Of a DNA stretch of 64,000 nt, positions 1-10,453 are shown in pieces. Origin of the DNA: Planctomycetota bacterium (GTDB taxonomy: Bacteria; Planctomycetota; Phycisphaerae; Tepidisphaerales; Tepidisphaeraceae); NCBI GenBank assembly GCA_039182125.1, contig JBCDCH010000006.1:1-64000 (forward strand), given 5' to 3'. Position 1 is the first letter of the stretch. Every line of letters begins with the position of its first letter. The translations under genes and the position numbers were made by a program. The notes under the pieces are model-generated. The model made no database searches. It saw nothing but the letters and a program-made list of their open reading frames with translations, and had not been told where the DNA came from.

Positions 1-33
1 GCAGCTCAACCCCCCCCTCGACAGGGCGGGCAA

Positions 34-570
34 GTGAACAGCCACTCCGACAAGCCCAGTAGCCCGGTGGCCACGCAACCTACGGCGCGGTCGCGGCTCG
101 GCCTCCGGTTGCGTGGCAACCGGGCTACTTGGCTGAGCGTGATCGTGGTTCTCTCGGGTGGGTGTGGCACGTGGACCGACGCCCAGGTCGGTCTCGTGGA
201 CCAAGCAAAGCGTGGCACCGAACTGCTCGCTGAGAGCAACGCCGAGCGGTCGATTCGGCTTCGGGCGGAGCTGCACCTGAGGCGGGCCGCGCTGGACGCG
301 GCCTTCGACGCCGACGTCCGTGATGCAAGCGTCCGCGACGCCGAGTTGGACGCCGACTGGGTCATCGCCCACCGGCAGGCTTACGCCATCGGCCTCGACG
401 CCTTGCACAAACGCCAACTCGAAGAAGCCACCGCCGCCGACACCGATCGCCGCAACGCGCGCGCCGCCCTGGCGGCACTCGACCGACTCGCGTGGCTGTT
501 GGACCTCCAACGCCGCGCCGCTCGCTTTCAACCCCTGACCCCGGAGCCGAACGATGCTGCCGACGAATGA
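34..570 (+). CDS. hypothetical lipoprotein-like protein
   Basis: A 178-residue reading frame of unknown function. The first 25 or so codons lie inside an inverted repeat (58-129), so the GTG at 34 may not be the true start. A TTG at 109 would give a compact lipoprotein-type signal: RGNR, a hydrophobic run, then SGGC. The rest is Ala-, Arg- and Asp-rich and predicted to be mostly helical, possibly coiled coil, with no recognisable domain. Its last 17 bases overlap the start of the next gene, which suggests a two-gene operon with translational coupling. No homologue is recognised. The reading frame looks real from codon use; the start is uncertain. Confidence 0.5.
   Translation: MNSHSDKPSSPVATQPTARSRLGLRLRGNRATWLSVIVVLSGGCGTWTDAQVGLVDQAKRGTELLAESNAERSIRLRAELHLRRAALDAAFDADVRDASVRDAELDADWVIAHRQAYAIGLDALHKRQLEEATAADTDRRNARAALAALDRLAWLLDLQRRAARFQPLTPEPNDAADE
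58..129. repeat. inverted repeat, 23-base arms with one mismatch
   Basis: Left arm 58-80 and right arm 107-129 are reverse complements except for one base and enclose 26 bases. The arms begin AGTAGCCCGG and end CCGGGCTACT. The repeat covers the apparent N-terminal codons of the first gene. It resembles the small mobile palindromes seen elsewhere in this window, but has a different sequence. Confidence 0.7.
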
Positions 571-838
571 GACCGACGTTTATCTGCTGGAAGTCGAGAC
601 ACGCCGCCGCGTCGCCGAGGCGGTCGGGCAGCGGTGGGACGAGTTCGCCTACAAGCATCCACGCTTGTCAGCGCAACTGGACCAGCTGCGCAGCACCGAC
701 CTGATCGTGGCGGACCTGATGGACGACCCCGGCTACGTCAAGGCGATGGTCGACGCCAAGCGGATCGGCCACGCGGCGGTCGTCGCCGACCGCTGGGTGC
801 GCTGGTTCGTGAGCCAGTGGCTGCCGCGCGTGGCGTGA
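554..838 (+). CDS. hypothetical protein, 94 aa
   Basis: A small acidic, helical protein with no domain I can name. It starts with ATG inside the end of the preceding gene (17-base overlap), so the two are probably co-translated. Residues near the C-terminus (RWVRWFVSQWLPRVA) are rich in Trp and Arg and could form an amphipathic helix. There is no signal peptide or membrane segment. An 855-base non-coding stretch follows. Confidence 0.5.
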   Translation: MLPTNETDVYLLEVETRRRVAEAVGQRWDEFAYKHPRLSAQLDQLRSTDLIVADLMDDPGYVKAMVDAKRIGHAAVVADRWVRWFVSQWLPRVA

Positions 839-917
839 GGGCCGAAGCGACGAATCGCCGCGCCAGTCGCGCGATTTCGTGACACAACCTTCGCCGTCGC
901 GCCATCGACCGCACAAG

Positions 918-926
918 TTTTCCACA
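918..926 (+). promoter_or_regulatory. DnaA box candidate TTTTCCACA
   Basis: This is a full match to the relaxed DnaA-box consensus TTWTNCACA. A near match on the opposite strand lies 18 bases downstream at 944-952. Both sit about 750 bases upstream of the proposed dnaA start. Confidence 0.45.
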
Positions 927-1116
927 GTCGGTTCCGATAGCGTTGTGCAAACCTGAGCCAAACCCGGTGCCAATAAAAAGTCGCGTCCCAGTGTTATCGG
1001 CGGCAAGTGTCGGGCAAAACGGCGTTGGCATCGCGTGAAGGGGCGCGCACAGCGCCACGTGTGTTGTCAAGGCGCGAAACGCCGCAACTGGCGCGGAAAA
1101 ACGTTCCACCTCACGG

Positions 1117-1146
1117 TTGCAAAGCGCCAACCCCGCGCGCTATCTT
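1117..1146 (+). promoter_or_regulatory. weak sigma-70-like promoter, possibly for dnaA
   Basis: TTGCAA (1117-1122) and TATCTT (1141-1146) are spaced by 18 bases, each matching 4 of 6 consensus positions. If used, transcription would start near 1153 and leave a leader of about 540 bases before dnaA. Confidence 0.25.
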
Positions 1147-1693
1147 CGCCCCGCTTCACGGATGACCGAGACGCTCCGCCCGAAGTCGAGAGGTTCGACG
1201 GGCGGACGCCGGACAACCAGACGACCCGGCACCGCAGTACAACGCGGGGTCGTCACGATCACGGGGCCGAGGCGTCATGACATGAGACGCTCAGGGCCAA
1301 GCGGACACGGAGTGTTCGCCACGCGGCAGCGCCGACCCGGACGGATCGGCACCGCAAGATCGACGGGTTGATCGGTGGTCAGGCAGTTCGACTTCCGGCG
1401 GTGTCGCCGGTATGCCCGACCGTTCGGACAAGGATGCAGGATCAAGGATGCTCTCAGGCAGGACGCCGCTCGACGACGTGCCGCGCGCCATCGGTTTGAC
1501 TTGAAGGAAGTCACCGGCGCGGCCCGCGTTTCCGAATGGAACGCCTCGTCGAAGGCTTGGGGTTTTCACGTCAACGGTTTGAGCCGCGCGAATGCTGCGT
1601 CGGCTGCGCTGTTGGTTTGCGAACTTCGGCCACCCGGCCCGCCCCCGGCGACGGACCCCGCCGCGGACGGAAACACGTGCGAAGGACGCCAAC

Positions 1694-3358
1694 GTGCCGA
1701 ACCAACTCGACGCTTCCGATTTCACCACCGCTCCTGATCGTCTCGCCGACGACCCGCTGATGCCGCGTACCACCTTCACCTCATCCTCGTCCCGCCGCCA
1801 GTCTTCCAAACGCATCGCCGACGATCGCCGCATGCCGCACCTGCCGCTCGAAGGGGCGTTGCCGATGCCGCTGAGCAGCGAGGAGTTGCCGCTGGTGCCG
1901 GCGGTCGACGAGGCCGTCAGCGCGCGGCGTTCGATCGAGACACAGCAGTCGGACCTGATCGACGCGATCCGCGCCGCCGTCGGCGAGCAGCGGTTTGCCG
2001 TGTGGTTCAGCGACAAGAACACCCGGCTGCGCCTGCGACCGGACATGCTCGAAATCGTCGTCGCCAACGACTTCATCGCCGAGTGGATCGGCAAGCATTT
2101 CGTCAAGACGATCAACGACGTCGCGCTCGAATCGCTGGGCCATGCGATCACGGTGACCTTCAACGTCAACCCGCGGCTGTTCGAACAGAGCTCGCCGTCG
2201 AGCACGGTGGGACGCACCGAGCCGGGCGAGGTCGCGGCCCGCGCGGTGCCGGCGGTGGTACGCCGGTCGGTGCCACAGCCGGCGGCGGCGGAAAGCAAAC
2301 GGCCGCGCCTCCGCCATGACCTCGACGCGTTCGTCGTCGGTGGCGCGAACAAGATGGCGTATGACTGTGCGCTTGCCGTGAGCGAGTTCCCCGGCGGGCA
2401 GTACAACCCGCTGTTCATCCATGGCCCGGTCGGCCTGGGCAAGACGCACCTTTTGCAAGGCATTTCCAAGCGTTTTGCCAAGCTCCACCCCGCGAAGAAG
2501 TGGGCGTACCTCACCGGCGAGGAGTTCACCAACGAGTTCCTCACCGCCCTGCGGTCCAACCGGCTCGACACCTTCCGCCGCAAGATGCGTGATCTGGATC
2601 TGCTCGTCATCGACGACGTGCATTTCCTCGGCGGCAAGAAGGCCACGCAGGAAGAGTTCCTTCACACGTTCAACGCCATCGAAGCCGTCGGTAAGCAGGT
2701 CGTCCTCGCGTCCGACAACCACCCCAAGCTCATCCAGGCGTTCAGCGAGTCGCTCATCAACCGCTTCGTCTCGGGCATGACGGTGCGTGTCGATCCGCCC
2801 AACCAGAACATGCGCGAGGAGCTCATCCGCGTACTCGCCAAGCGGCACAAGATGGAACTCACCGACGAGGTCATCAAGTGGGTCGCCACGCGCGTCACGC
2901 AGAACATCCGCGAGCTCGAAGGCGCGATCACCCGACTCAAGGCCCACGTCCAACTCACCGGCGCGACCGCCGACGTCGAACTCGCCCGGCAGTGCCTGAC
3001 CGACCTCGAACGCCAGCACAATCAGCCGCTGCAGCCCGAGGCGATTCTCGAAGCGACCTGCGAGTACTTCGGCCTGGACCGCCGCGACCTGATGAGCGGC
3101 CGTCGGCAACGCACGATCTCGCTGGCCCGCTCGATCGCGATGTACCTGGTCCGCAAGACGAGCAAGCTCAGCTTCCCCGAGATCGCCAACCGCCTGGGAA
3201 AGCGCAACCACAGCACCGTCATCAGCGCCTGCCGCCGCATCGAGAAGGCCCTGGAAGCCAACGAACCGCTCGCCTGGACCAGCAGCGTCGGCGAACGCAG
3301 CGAAGAAGCGCAGGAGTTGGTGGCACGACTGGAAGAACGATGTCGTGCAATGCGTTGA
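1694..3358 (+). CDS. dnaA: chromosomal replication initiator DnaA
   Basis: DnaA binds DnaA boxes at oriC and melts the origin in its ATP form. All parts are visible: an N-terminal domain I-like segment, a variable linker, an AAA+ ATPase with Walker A GPVGLGKTHLL (about residue 243) and Walker B VIDDVHFLGG (about 304), and a C-terminal box-binding domain with the NHSTVI signature (about 505). I chose GTG 1694 because GAAGGA lies 7 bases upstream, giving 554 residues. ATG 1760 is an alternative without a clear ribosome site, and the frame stays open back to 1592. dnaG follows after 58 bases in the same direction. The P-loop has GPV where many relatives have GGV. Confidence 0.96.
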   Translation: MPNQLDASDFTTAPDRLADDPLMPRTTFTSSSSRRQSSKRIADDRRMPHLPLEGALPMPLSSEELPLVPAVDEAVSARRSIETQQSDLIDAIRAAVGEQRFAVWFSDKNTRLRLRPDMLEIVVANDFIAEWIGKHFVKTINDVALESLGHAITVTFNVNPRLFEQSSPSSTVGRTEPGEVAARAVPAVVRRSVPQPAAAESKRPRLRHDLDAFVVGGANKMAYDCALAVSEFPGGQYNPLFIHGPVGLGKTHLLQGISKRFAKLHPAKKWAYLTGEEFTNEFLTALRSNRLDTFRRKMRDLDLLVIDDVHFLGGKKATQEEFLHTFNAIEAVGKQVVLASDNHPKLIQAFSESLINRFVSGMTVRVDPPNQNMREELIRVLAKRHKMELTDEVIKWVATRVTQNIRELEGAITRLKAHVQLTGATADVELARQCLTDLERQHNQPLQPEAILEATCEYFGLDRRDLMSGRRQRTISLARSIAMYLVRKTSKLSFPEIANRLGKRNHSTVISACRRIEKALEANEPLAWTSSVGERSEEAQELVARLEERCRAMR

Positions 3359-3416
3359 CCGTTGGACGCCCGCGCTCCCTTAGACGTGGAGTTTTCCTAA
3401 AATCTCAGCGCAACGT

Positions 3417-5315
3417 ATGTCTACCGCCCCCGCCATTGACGGCAAAACCCTCGTCCTCGACGCGGTCGATTTGATCGATCTCGTTGGACGCACGGTCAAA
3501 CTCAAGCGGGCGGGGAAGGATCACACCGGGCTTTGTCCGTTTCATGACGAGAAGACGCCGTCGTTCTACGTCGTGCCGGACAAGAAGATGTTCCACTGCT
3601 TCGGCTGCAAGGCGTCGGGCAATGCGATCGACTTCGTGATGAAGACGCAGAACCTTCCCTTCAAGGAAGCACTACACCAACTCGCCGAGCAGTACGGCAT
3701 CGAGTTGCCCAAGTACGGCGACGGGCGAGCCCAGGATGAAACCGCCGCCGTGCGGCAAGCCTGTGTCGCGGCGTCGAAGTTTTTCCAACAGCAACTGCGC
3801 ACCGAGGCCGGCAAGGTCGCGATCGACTACCTCAAGTCCCGCGGCTTCACCGGCGAGATGGCTCGCGACTTCGGCCTCGGCTTCGCCCCCGAGAATGGCC
3901 TGCGTGACGCACTCAAGACCTTCAAAGCCGACACGCTCGAGAAGGCCGGACTGATCAAAAAGTCCGAGCACGGCAGCGGCTACTACGACGGCTTCCGCAA
4001 CCGCTTGATGTTCCCCATCCGCGACGAGTTGGGCCGGCCCATCGCCTTCGGGGGCCGCGTGCTGCCGGGTAATCCGTCGAAGGCCAAGTACCTCAACAGC
4101 CCCGAGACGCGTCTCTTCGAGAAGCGCAAGACCATCTACGGCCTCGACCGGGCCAAGCCGCACATCAACCGGTCACGCATCGTCGCCGTCGTCGAAGGCT
4201 ACACCGACGTCGTCATGTGCCATCAGCACGGCGCGTGCAATGTCGTCTCGGTTCTCGGGACCGCGCTGACCGCCGAACATGTGCAGATCCTGCGGCGGTT
4301 CTCCGATCGCGTCGTGCTCCTCTTCGACGCCGACACCGCCGGCCAGGGCGCGACCGATCGCTCGATCGAACTGTTCCTGACCGAGGAAGTCGAGATCGGC
4401 ATCGCGACGCTCCCACCGGGCACGGACCCGGACGAGTTCGTCAAAGAGCACGGCGCCGACGGCTTCGCCGCTCTGCTCGAACGTGCCCAAGACCCGCTCG
4501 ACTATCACTTCGATCGGTTGCAGAAGCGGCTCGCGGCGGACGGGTCGGTCACCGGTTCACAGCGGGCTAACGCCGAGTACCTCGACATGATCCGCAAAGC
4601 CCGCGGCGGCAAGTCGGTCCCGGTCGAACGCTGGGGACCGGCGCTGGTGCGCATCGCCAATCGCCTGGGCATGAGCCAGACCGACGTGAACCGCCGCCTC
4701 GGCATCGACGCCCCCGCCCCGCAGGCCAATCCCGCCACCGCCCCCAAGCCGGCCAAGCGTGAATGGCTCAGCCGTGAAGAGTTTTTGCGTCGAAAGAAGA
4801 CCGCCCTTCAGGAAGTCGCCCGACCGTCGGAAATGCCCCGGCAGAACGCTGCCGACGTCGCCGCCGCGAACATGATCGGGACGGTGCTGGCCCATCCGCA
4901 GTTCTGGGAAACTCTCCAGCAACACGCCGGCCCGGCCGACATCGCCGATCCGATCCTCAACCAGCTTGCCGTGCGGCTCTGGGACCACTTCGGCAACGAG
5001 GGGGAGCCCGAAGCGACCGAGTGGGCCAACGATCTGCCGGACGAGCTTCGACCGACGGCGTTCCGACTGATCGCCGAGGCCGAGCGGCGTGACCGCGACG
5101 GGTTGGACCCGAAGGTAACGCTCAACGAGGCGGCGGCGTTCTTCAAGGAACAGCGTGACCGATCCGAGCGGGCGAAGCTCACCGGTCAGTTTCGCCGCGT
5201 GGGTTCGGGCAGCGGGTCGACGGACGCGGAAATGAGCGCAAAGATTGATGAAGCCGAGGCTTTGCGTGCATTGGCCGAACAGGCAAGCCGTGAGGATCTG
5301 CGGCGGATTCAGTGA
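3417..5315 (+). CDS. dnaG: DNA primase DnaG
   Basis: DnaG makes the RNA primers for DNA replication. The N-terminal zinc finger is complete (CPFH near residue 40, FHCFGC near 59-64). The catalytic TOPRIM domain shows EGYTDV (about 259) and DTAGQGA (about 304). The C-terminal third is the variable helicase-interacting region. The 632-residue length is usual for the family. It lies 58 bases after dnaA and is followed on the same strand by rpoD. The dnaG-rpoD pair is the classical macromolecular synthesis arrangement, here without rpsU and with dnaA in front. Confidence 0.97.
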   Translation: MSTAPAIDGKTLVLDAVDLIDLVGRTVKLKRAGKDHTGLCPFHDEKTPSFYVVPDKKMFHCFGCKASGNAIDFVMKTQNLPFKEALHQLAEQYGIELPKYGDGRAQDETAAVRQACVAASKFFQQQLRTEAGKVAIDYLKSRGFTGEMARDFGLGFAPENGLRDALKTFKADTLEKAGLIKKSEHGSGYYDGFRNRLMFPIRDELGRPIAFGGRVLPGNPSKAKYLNSPETRLFEKRKTIYGLDRAKPHINRSRIVAVVEGYTDVVMCHQHGACNVVSVLGTALTAEHVQILRRFSDRVVLLFDADTAGQGATDRSIELFLTEEVEIGIATLPPGTDPDEFVKEHGADGFAALLERAQDPLDYHFDRLQKRLAADGSVTGSQRANAEYLDMIRKARGGKSVPVERWGPALVRIANRLGMSQTDVNRRLGIDAPAPQANPATAPKPAKREWLSREEFLRRKKTALQEVARPSEMPRQNAADVAAANMIGTVLAHPQFWETLQQHAGPADIADPILNQLAVRLWDHFGNEGEPEATEWANDLPDELRPTAFRLIAEAERRDRDGLDPKVTLNEAAAFFKEQRDRSERAKLTGQFRRVGSGSGSTDAEMSAKIDEAEALRALAEQASREDLRRIQ

Positions 5316-5606
5316 CGACCGGCGACCCGAATGTTGGGTACGGAGCGAAGATGCCCGTCGGGTTAGACCGTTTGTGCGGACACCGACGTTCGAGGCCGGT
5401 CTTAGCGACCCGCCACGCCACGGATCGGCCTGCAAAACCCGGATGAAATCCCGAACCGTTTGCCTCCGCCCGGACGTGAGGCATCGTTGATCCCGGACCC
5501 CACACCAACGGCCCATACCACGACCCACCCGCTCGCACACGGCGAAACGACCCAATGCCCGCCCCTGGCCCAAAACGCGGGCAATAATCGCACCAGTATT
5601 TTCACC

Positions 5607-7814
<2,208 letters not shown>

Positions 7815-7852
7815 TCCGGCGACGCGTAACGGTTTTGACGGCAAGTCCACTT

Positions 7853-7889
7853 GAACGGCCCGGCGGATTTCTCATCCGCCGGGCCGTTC
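7853..7889 (+). terminator. 16-bp perfect hairpin after rpoD
   Basis: Arms 7853-7868 and 7874-7889 pair perfectly over 16 bases around a 5-base loop. There is no U-tract, so it may slow polymerase or protect the 3' end instead of acting as a standard intrinsic terminator. It starts 39 bases after the rpoD stop codon. Confidence 0.65.
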
Positions 7890-7930
7890 AGATTTCACTA
7901 CCCCGGGCCGAAAATTTGTTCTACATTCAT

Positions 7931-7978
7931 GGTGGCTGGAGCAAACGAGGGTTGTCGACCGACGGGCGTTATGCCACC
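7931..7978 (+). promoter_or_regulatory. possible structured leader of PEP-CTERM gene
   Basis: GGTGGC (7931-7936) can pair with GCCACC (7973-7978), enclosing GAGCAAACGA and a second small helix around GTCGAC. The order GAGCAAAC ... GCCACCGGGTC loosely recalls the class-I c-di-GMP riboswitch (GGGCAAACC ... GCAAAGCC). The match is incomplete and I do not call a riboswitch. Confidence 0.2.
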
Positions 7979-8056
7979 GGGTCATCGCGGGCGTTCCGCA
8001 CAACCGCATCAGCCAAAACTGACGGTTCCCCCACGGGCTGATCCCCGGGAGACAAC

Positions 8057-8710
8057 ATGCACAAAGCACTGGTTGCCGCGTCCGCGGCCACGTTGATCTG
8101 TACATCCGCCGCGACAGCCGCCCCGACCGGCGACATCTACGCCATCACGCCTGCGCTCTCGTCGGCCGGTGGCGCGGCCGCGACCGTTGACTTCGAAGAG
8201 GCGTTGTTCGACGGCGTCAGCCAGACGATCGGGACCGACGTTGCTTCGGCCGAGATTTCGGTCATCGAAACCGAAACCCCCGCCGCCGCTGGCACGATCG
8301 ACCTGGCGATCAGCCTTTCATCCTCGAACGGTGAACTCTTCCCCGATGGCTTCGACGTCGAGGGTGAGCCGGCCACCGTGGGCGGCGTGTTCCTCGGTGC
8401 CAACGCCGGTGGCAGCCCGCTGGAGTTCGGCAACCCCGTTGTCGTCAACAGCGCGTCGTTCAGCGCGTTCGACGCGTCGGGCGCTCCGCTGGCCGAGGGC
8501 GTGGACATCCTCGCCGTGCTTCCGGACTTCACCGCCGGACCGGGCGGGACATGGACCGGCAGCTTCGACCTGCTGCTCGGCCCGGACACGGTCGGCCTTG
8601 GCGTGCAAACGTTCACGCTGGACATCAACGTGACCGAGATCCCCGAGCCGGCATCGCTCGGACTGCTCGGCATGGCGGGTCTGGGACTCGTCCTTCGTCG
8701 CCGCGCCTGA
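8057..8710 (+). CDS. PEP-CTERM sorting domain protein
   Basis: A 217-residue secreted protein. An N-terminal signal peptide ends near ATAAP (about residue 22). The C-terminus has the full exosortase tripartite signal: IPEPASLGLLG, a hydrophobic segment, then LRRRA. The middle is rich in Ala, Gly, Ser and Asp with few Cys, as is usual for these beta-rich surface proteins, and has no named domain. It is presumably cleaved by the exosortase at 21376. ATG 8057 has GGGAG upstream. It shares a bidirectional hairpin with the converging ABC gene. Confidence 0.9.
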   Translation: MHKALVAASAATLICTSAATAAPTGDIYAITPALSSAGGAAATVDFEEALFDGVSQTIGTDVASAEISVIETETPAAAGTIDLAISLSSSNGELFPDGFDVEGEPATVGGVFLGANAGGSPLEFGNPVVVNSASFSAFDASGAPLAEGVDILAVLPDFTAGPGGTWTGSFDLLLGPDTVGLGVQTFTLDINVTEIPEPASLGLLGMAGLGLVLRRRA

Positions 8711-8729
8711 GCCGAACGCCATTCGGAAT

Positions 8730-8772
8730 CACACGACACCACACGCCGATTGGCGACGCGTGGTGTCGTGTG
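8730..8772. terminator. bidirectional hairpin between converging genes
   Basis: CACACGACACCAC (8730-8742) pairs perfectly with 8760-8772, and an inner CGCC-GATT-GGCG hairpin fills most of the loop. It lies exactly between the stop codons of the PEP-CTERM gene (8710) and the ABC ATPase gene (8773), so it could end transcripts from both sides. Confidence 0.7.
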
Positions 8773-9501
8773 CTACCCGGTCCCGAACCGTTGCCGCACA
8801 CCACCGTTATCAACACGAAGGTCCACGCCGAACAGCGCTCGCAGCCGATCATCAGTGAGCAGCGCCGTGTCGCCGAACGCGGGCGGTTCGCCGAGCATCA
8901 GCACCCGATCCGCCACCGCCGCCGCAAAGTTCAGGTCGTGGCTCGCCACGACGATGCTCAAACCGTCGGCCGACAAGCCTCGCAACAGGCCGTGCAACTC
9001 CGCGAGCTTCGCGTAGTCCAGGTGGGCGTCGGGCTCGTCGAGCAGGATCACGGCCGGCTCCTGCGCCAACGCCCGCGCGATGAACACCAGCCGACGTTGG
9101 CCGCCGCTGAGCGTTTCCATCCGGCGTGAGAGCAGGTCGGTGACGCCCACGCGCTCCGCCGCCGACGCGACGGCCGCGCGATCGCGTGGCCCCGTCACGC
9201 CGAACCAACCCAGGTGCGGCACCCGGCCCAGTTCGATCGCCTCCGCCACGGTCTGCCCTTCCGCGAAACTCGGCACCTGCGGCAGGTACGCCACGCGGCT
9301 CATCGGCACTTGCCACCCCGCCTCGCCTCCGTGTGACAGTTGGCCGAGCAGGCAACGCAGCAGCGTCGACTTCCCGCAGCCGTTGGGGCCGATGAGCGTG
9401 AGTACCTGGCCGGTATCGAGCGTGAACGACACGTCACGAAACACGGTCGTGTCCCCGAACGACGCGGCAAGTTCGTGCACTCGCAGCCGCTCATCGCTCA
9501 T
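8773..9501 (-). CDS. ABC importer ATPase (FecE/BtuD type)
   Basis: This is the ATP-binding subunit of an iron-chelate/corrinoid/metal type importer. Motifs in order are Walker A GPNGCGKSTLL (about residue 38), Q-loop, signature LSGGQRR (about 143), Walker B VILLDEPDAHLD (about 160) and the H-loop ASHDL. I chose ATG 9501 (MSDERLRV), giving 242 residues. The upstream frame extension lies inside the permease gene, whose stop overlaps this start by 11 bases. It is the last gene of a three-gene operon of binding protein, permease and ATPase. The substrate cannot be fixed from sequence. Confidence 0.92.
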   Translation of the reverse strand: MSDERLRVHELAASFGDTTVFRDVSFTLDTGQVLTLIGPNGCGKSTLLRCLLGQLSHGGEAGWQVPMSRVAYLPQVPSFAEGQTVAEAIELGRVPHLGWFGVTGPRDRAAVASAAERVGVTDLLSRRMETLSGGQRRLVFIARALAQEPAVILLDEPDAHLDYAKLAELHGLLRGLSADGLSIVVASHDLNFAAAVADRVLMLGEPPAFGDTALLTDDRLRALFGVDLRVDNGGVRQRFGTG

Positions 9502-10453
9502 TGCGCACCTCACTTCGCCGCAGCAGCGTGATGAACAACGGCCCACCGAGTAGCGCGGTCCACACGCCGACCGGCACGCCGGTGTTGAGCGCCTCGGGTC
9601 GGCTAAGCACGCGCGACAACGCTTCGGCCCCGACCATCAGCACCGCCCCACCGGCCGTCGCGACCGGCAGCAGCCGGCGTACGTCCGCGCCGACCAACAG
9701 CCGCGCGATGTGCGGACCGACCAGTCCCACGAACCCGATCGGCCCCGCCAGCGCCACCGCGCCGGCGACAGTCAACGACGCGGCCAGCAACACGATCACC
9801 CGCAGACGACCGACCCGCACGCCCAGCGCTGCCGCCTCGTCGTCACCGAGCGTCGCGGCGTTGAGTTTGCCGGCCAGCGCGGCCGTCAGCGCGTAGCCGA
9901 CGACGAGCAGCATCAGCGCGACCCACTTCGGTCCGGCCGGCAGGTTGCTCCGCACGTCGCCGATCAATACCGCGAACGGATCGCTGTCACGGTTGAGCGC
10001 GTAGAGCAATGCAAAGGCCGCCCCGCAGATCGACGCGACGATCACGCCGACGAGAATGACCGCCGTCTGCCGGACGGCCCCACGGCGACCGGCAACGCCG
10101 AGTACCACCACGACCGCGAGCAACGCCCCGCCGAACGCGGCGACGGTCTCGGTGAGCACCGGCAAACCCGCGAGCCGCACCGCGTACGCCGCCAACGCCG
10201 CACCGCCGGCGGTGCCCAACAAGTACGGCTCAGCCAGGGGGTTCCGCAGCACCGCCTGATACCCGACCCCCGCCGTCGCGAGCGCCGCCCCGACCAGTGA
10301 CGCGAGCAACACGACATCGAGCCGATGTTCCAGCGCGAAGCCGGACGGAAAGGCAACGCTCCCGGTGGAGCCAACGCACAGCGCGAGCAGCGCCGTCACC
10401 GCCCATGCAACGAGTGACACGAACGTGATTGCGATGAGCCGACCGGCGCTCAT
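9491..10453 (-). CDS. ABC importer permease (FecCD/BtuC type)
   Basis: A 320-residue permease of the FecCD family with about nine to ten hydrophobic segments. A signature-like region reads GPIGFVGLVGPHIARLLVG, the usual conserved loop of BtuC/FecCD permeases. ATG 10453 overlaps the stop of the binding-protein gene as ATGA, indicating coupling. It pairs with the ATPase downstream. Iron-siderophore, heme or vitamin B12 are all possible substrates. No cobalamin riboswitch fits in the short upstream region of the operon. Confidence 0.92.
   Translation of the reverse strand: MSAGRLIAITFVSLVAWAVTALLALCVGSTGSVAFPSGFALEHRLDVVLLASLVGAALATAGVGYQAVLRNPLAEPYLLGTAGGAALAAYAVRLAGLPVLTETVAAFGGALLAVVVVLGVAGRRGAVRQTAVILVGVIVASICGAAFALLYALNRDSDPFAVLIGDVRSNLPAGPKWVALMLLVVGYALTAALAGKLNAATLGDDEAAALGVRVGRLRVIVLLAASLTVAGAVALAGPIGFVGLVGPHIARLLVGADVRRLLPVATAGGAVLMVGAEALSRVLSRPEALNTGVPVGVWTALLGGPLFITLLRRSEVRNER

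Larger units (their letters stand above)
839..1693. other. long non-coding gap before dnaA; candidate oriC
   Basis: No convincing coding frame is visible in these 855 bases. TTTTCCACA at 918-926 fits the DnaA-box consensus TTWTNCACA, and TGTGCAAAC at 944-952 matches its reverse complement at 8 of 9 positions. A short A-rich stretch (CAATAAAAAG, 971-980) lies close by. Position directly upstream of dnaA is typical of bacterial origins. Only one full box is seen, so an origin is plausible but not shown. A weak promoter pair (TTGCAA 1117-1122, 18 bases, TATCTT 1141-1146) may serve dnaA. Confidence 0.4.

Noticed and set aside
1291-2646. Long minus-strand frame opposite dnaA and its upstream gap
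   Set aside because: It runs through the DnaA coding region, has no domain, and its composition fits a shadow of high-GC codons.
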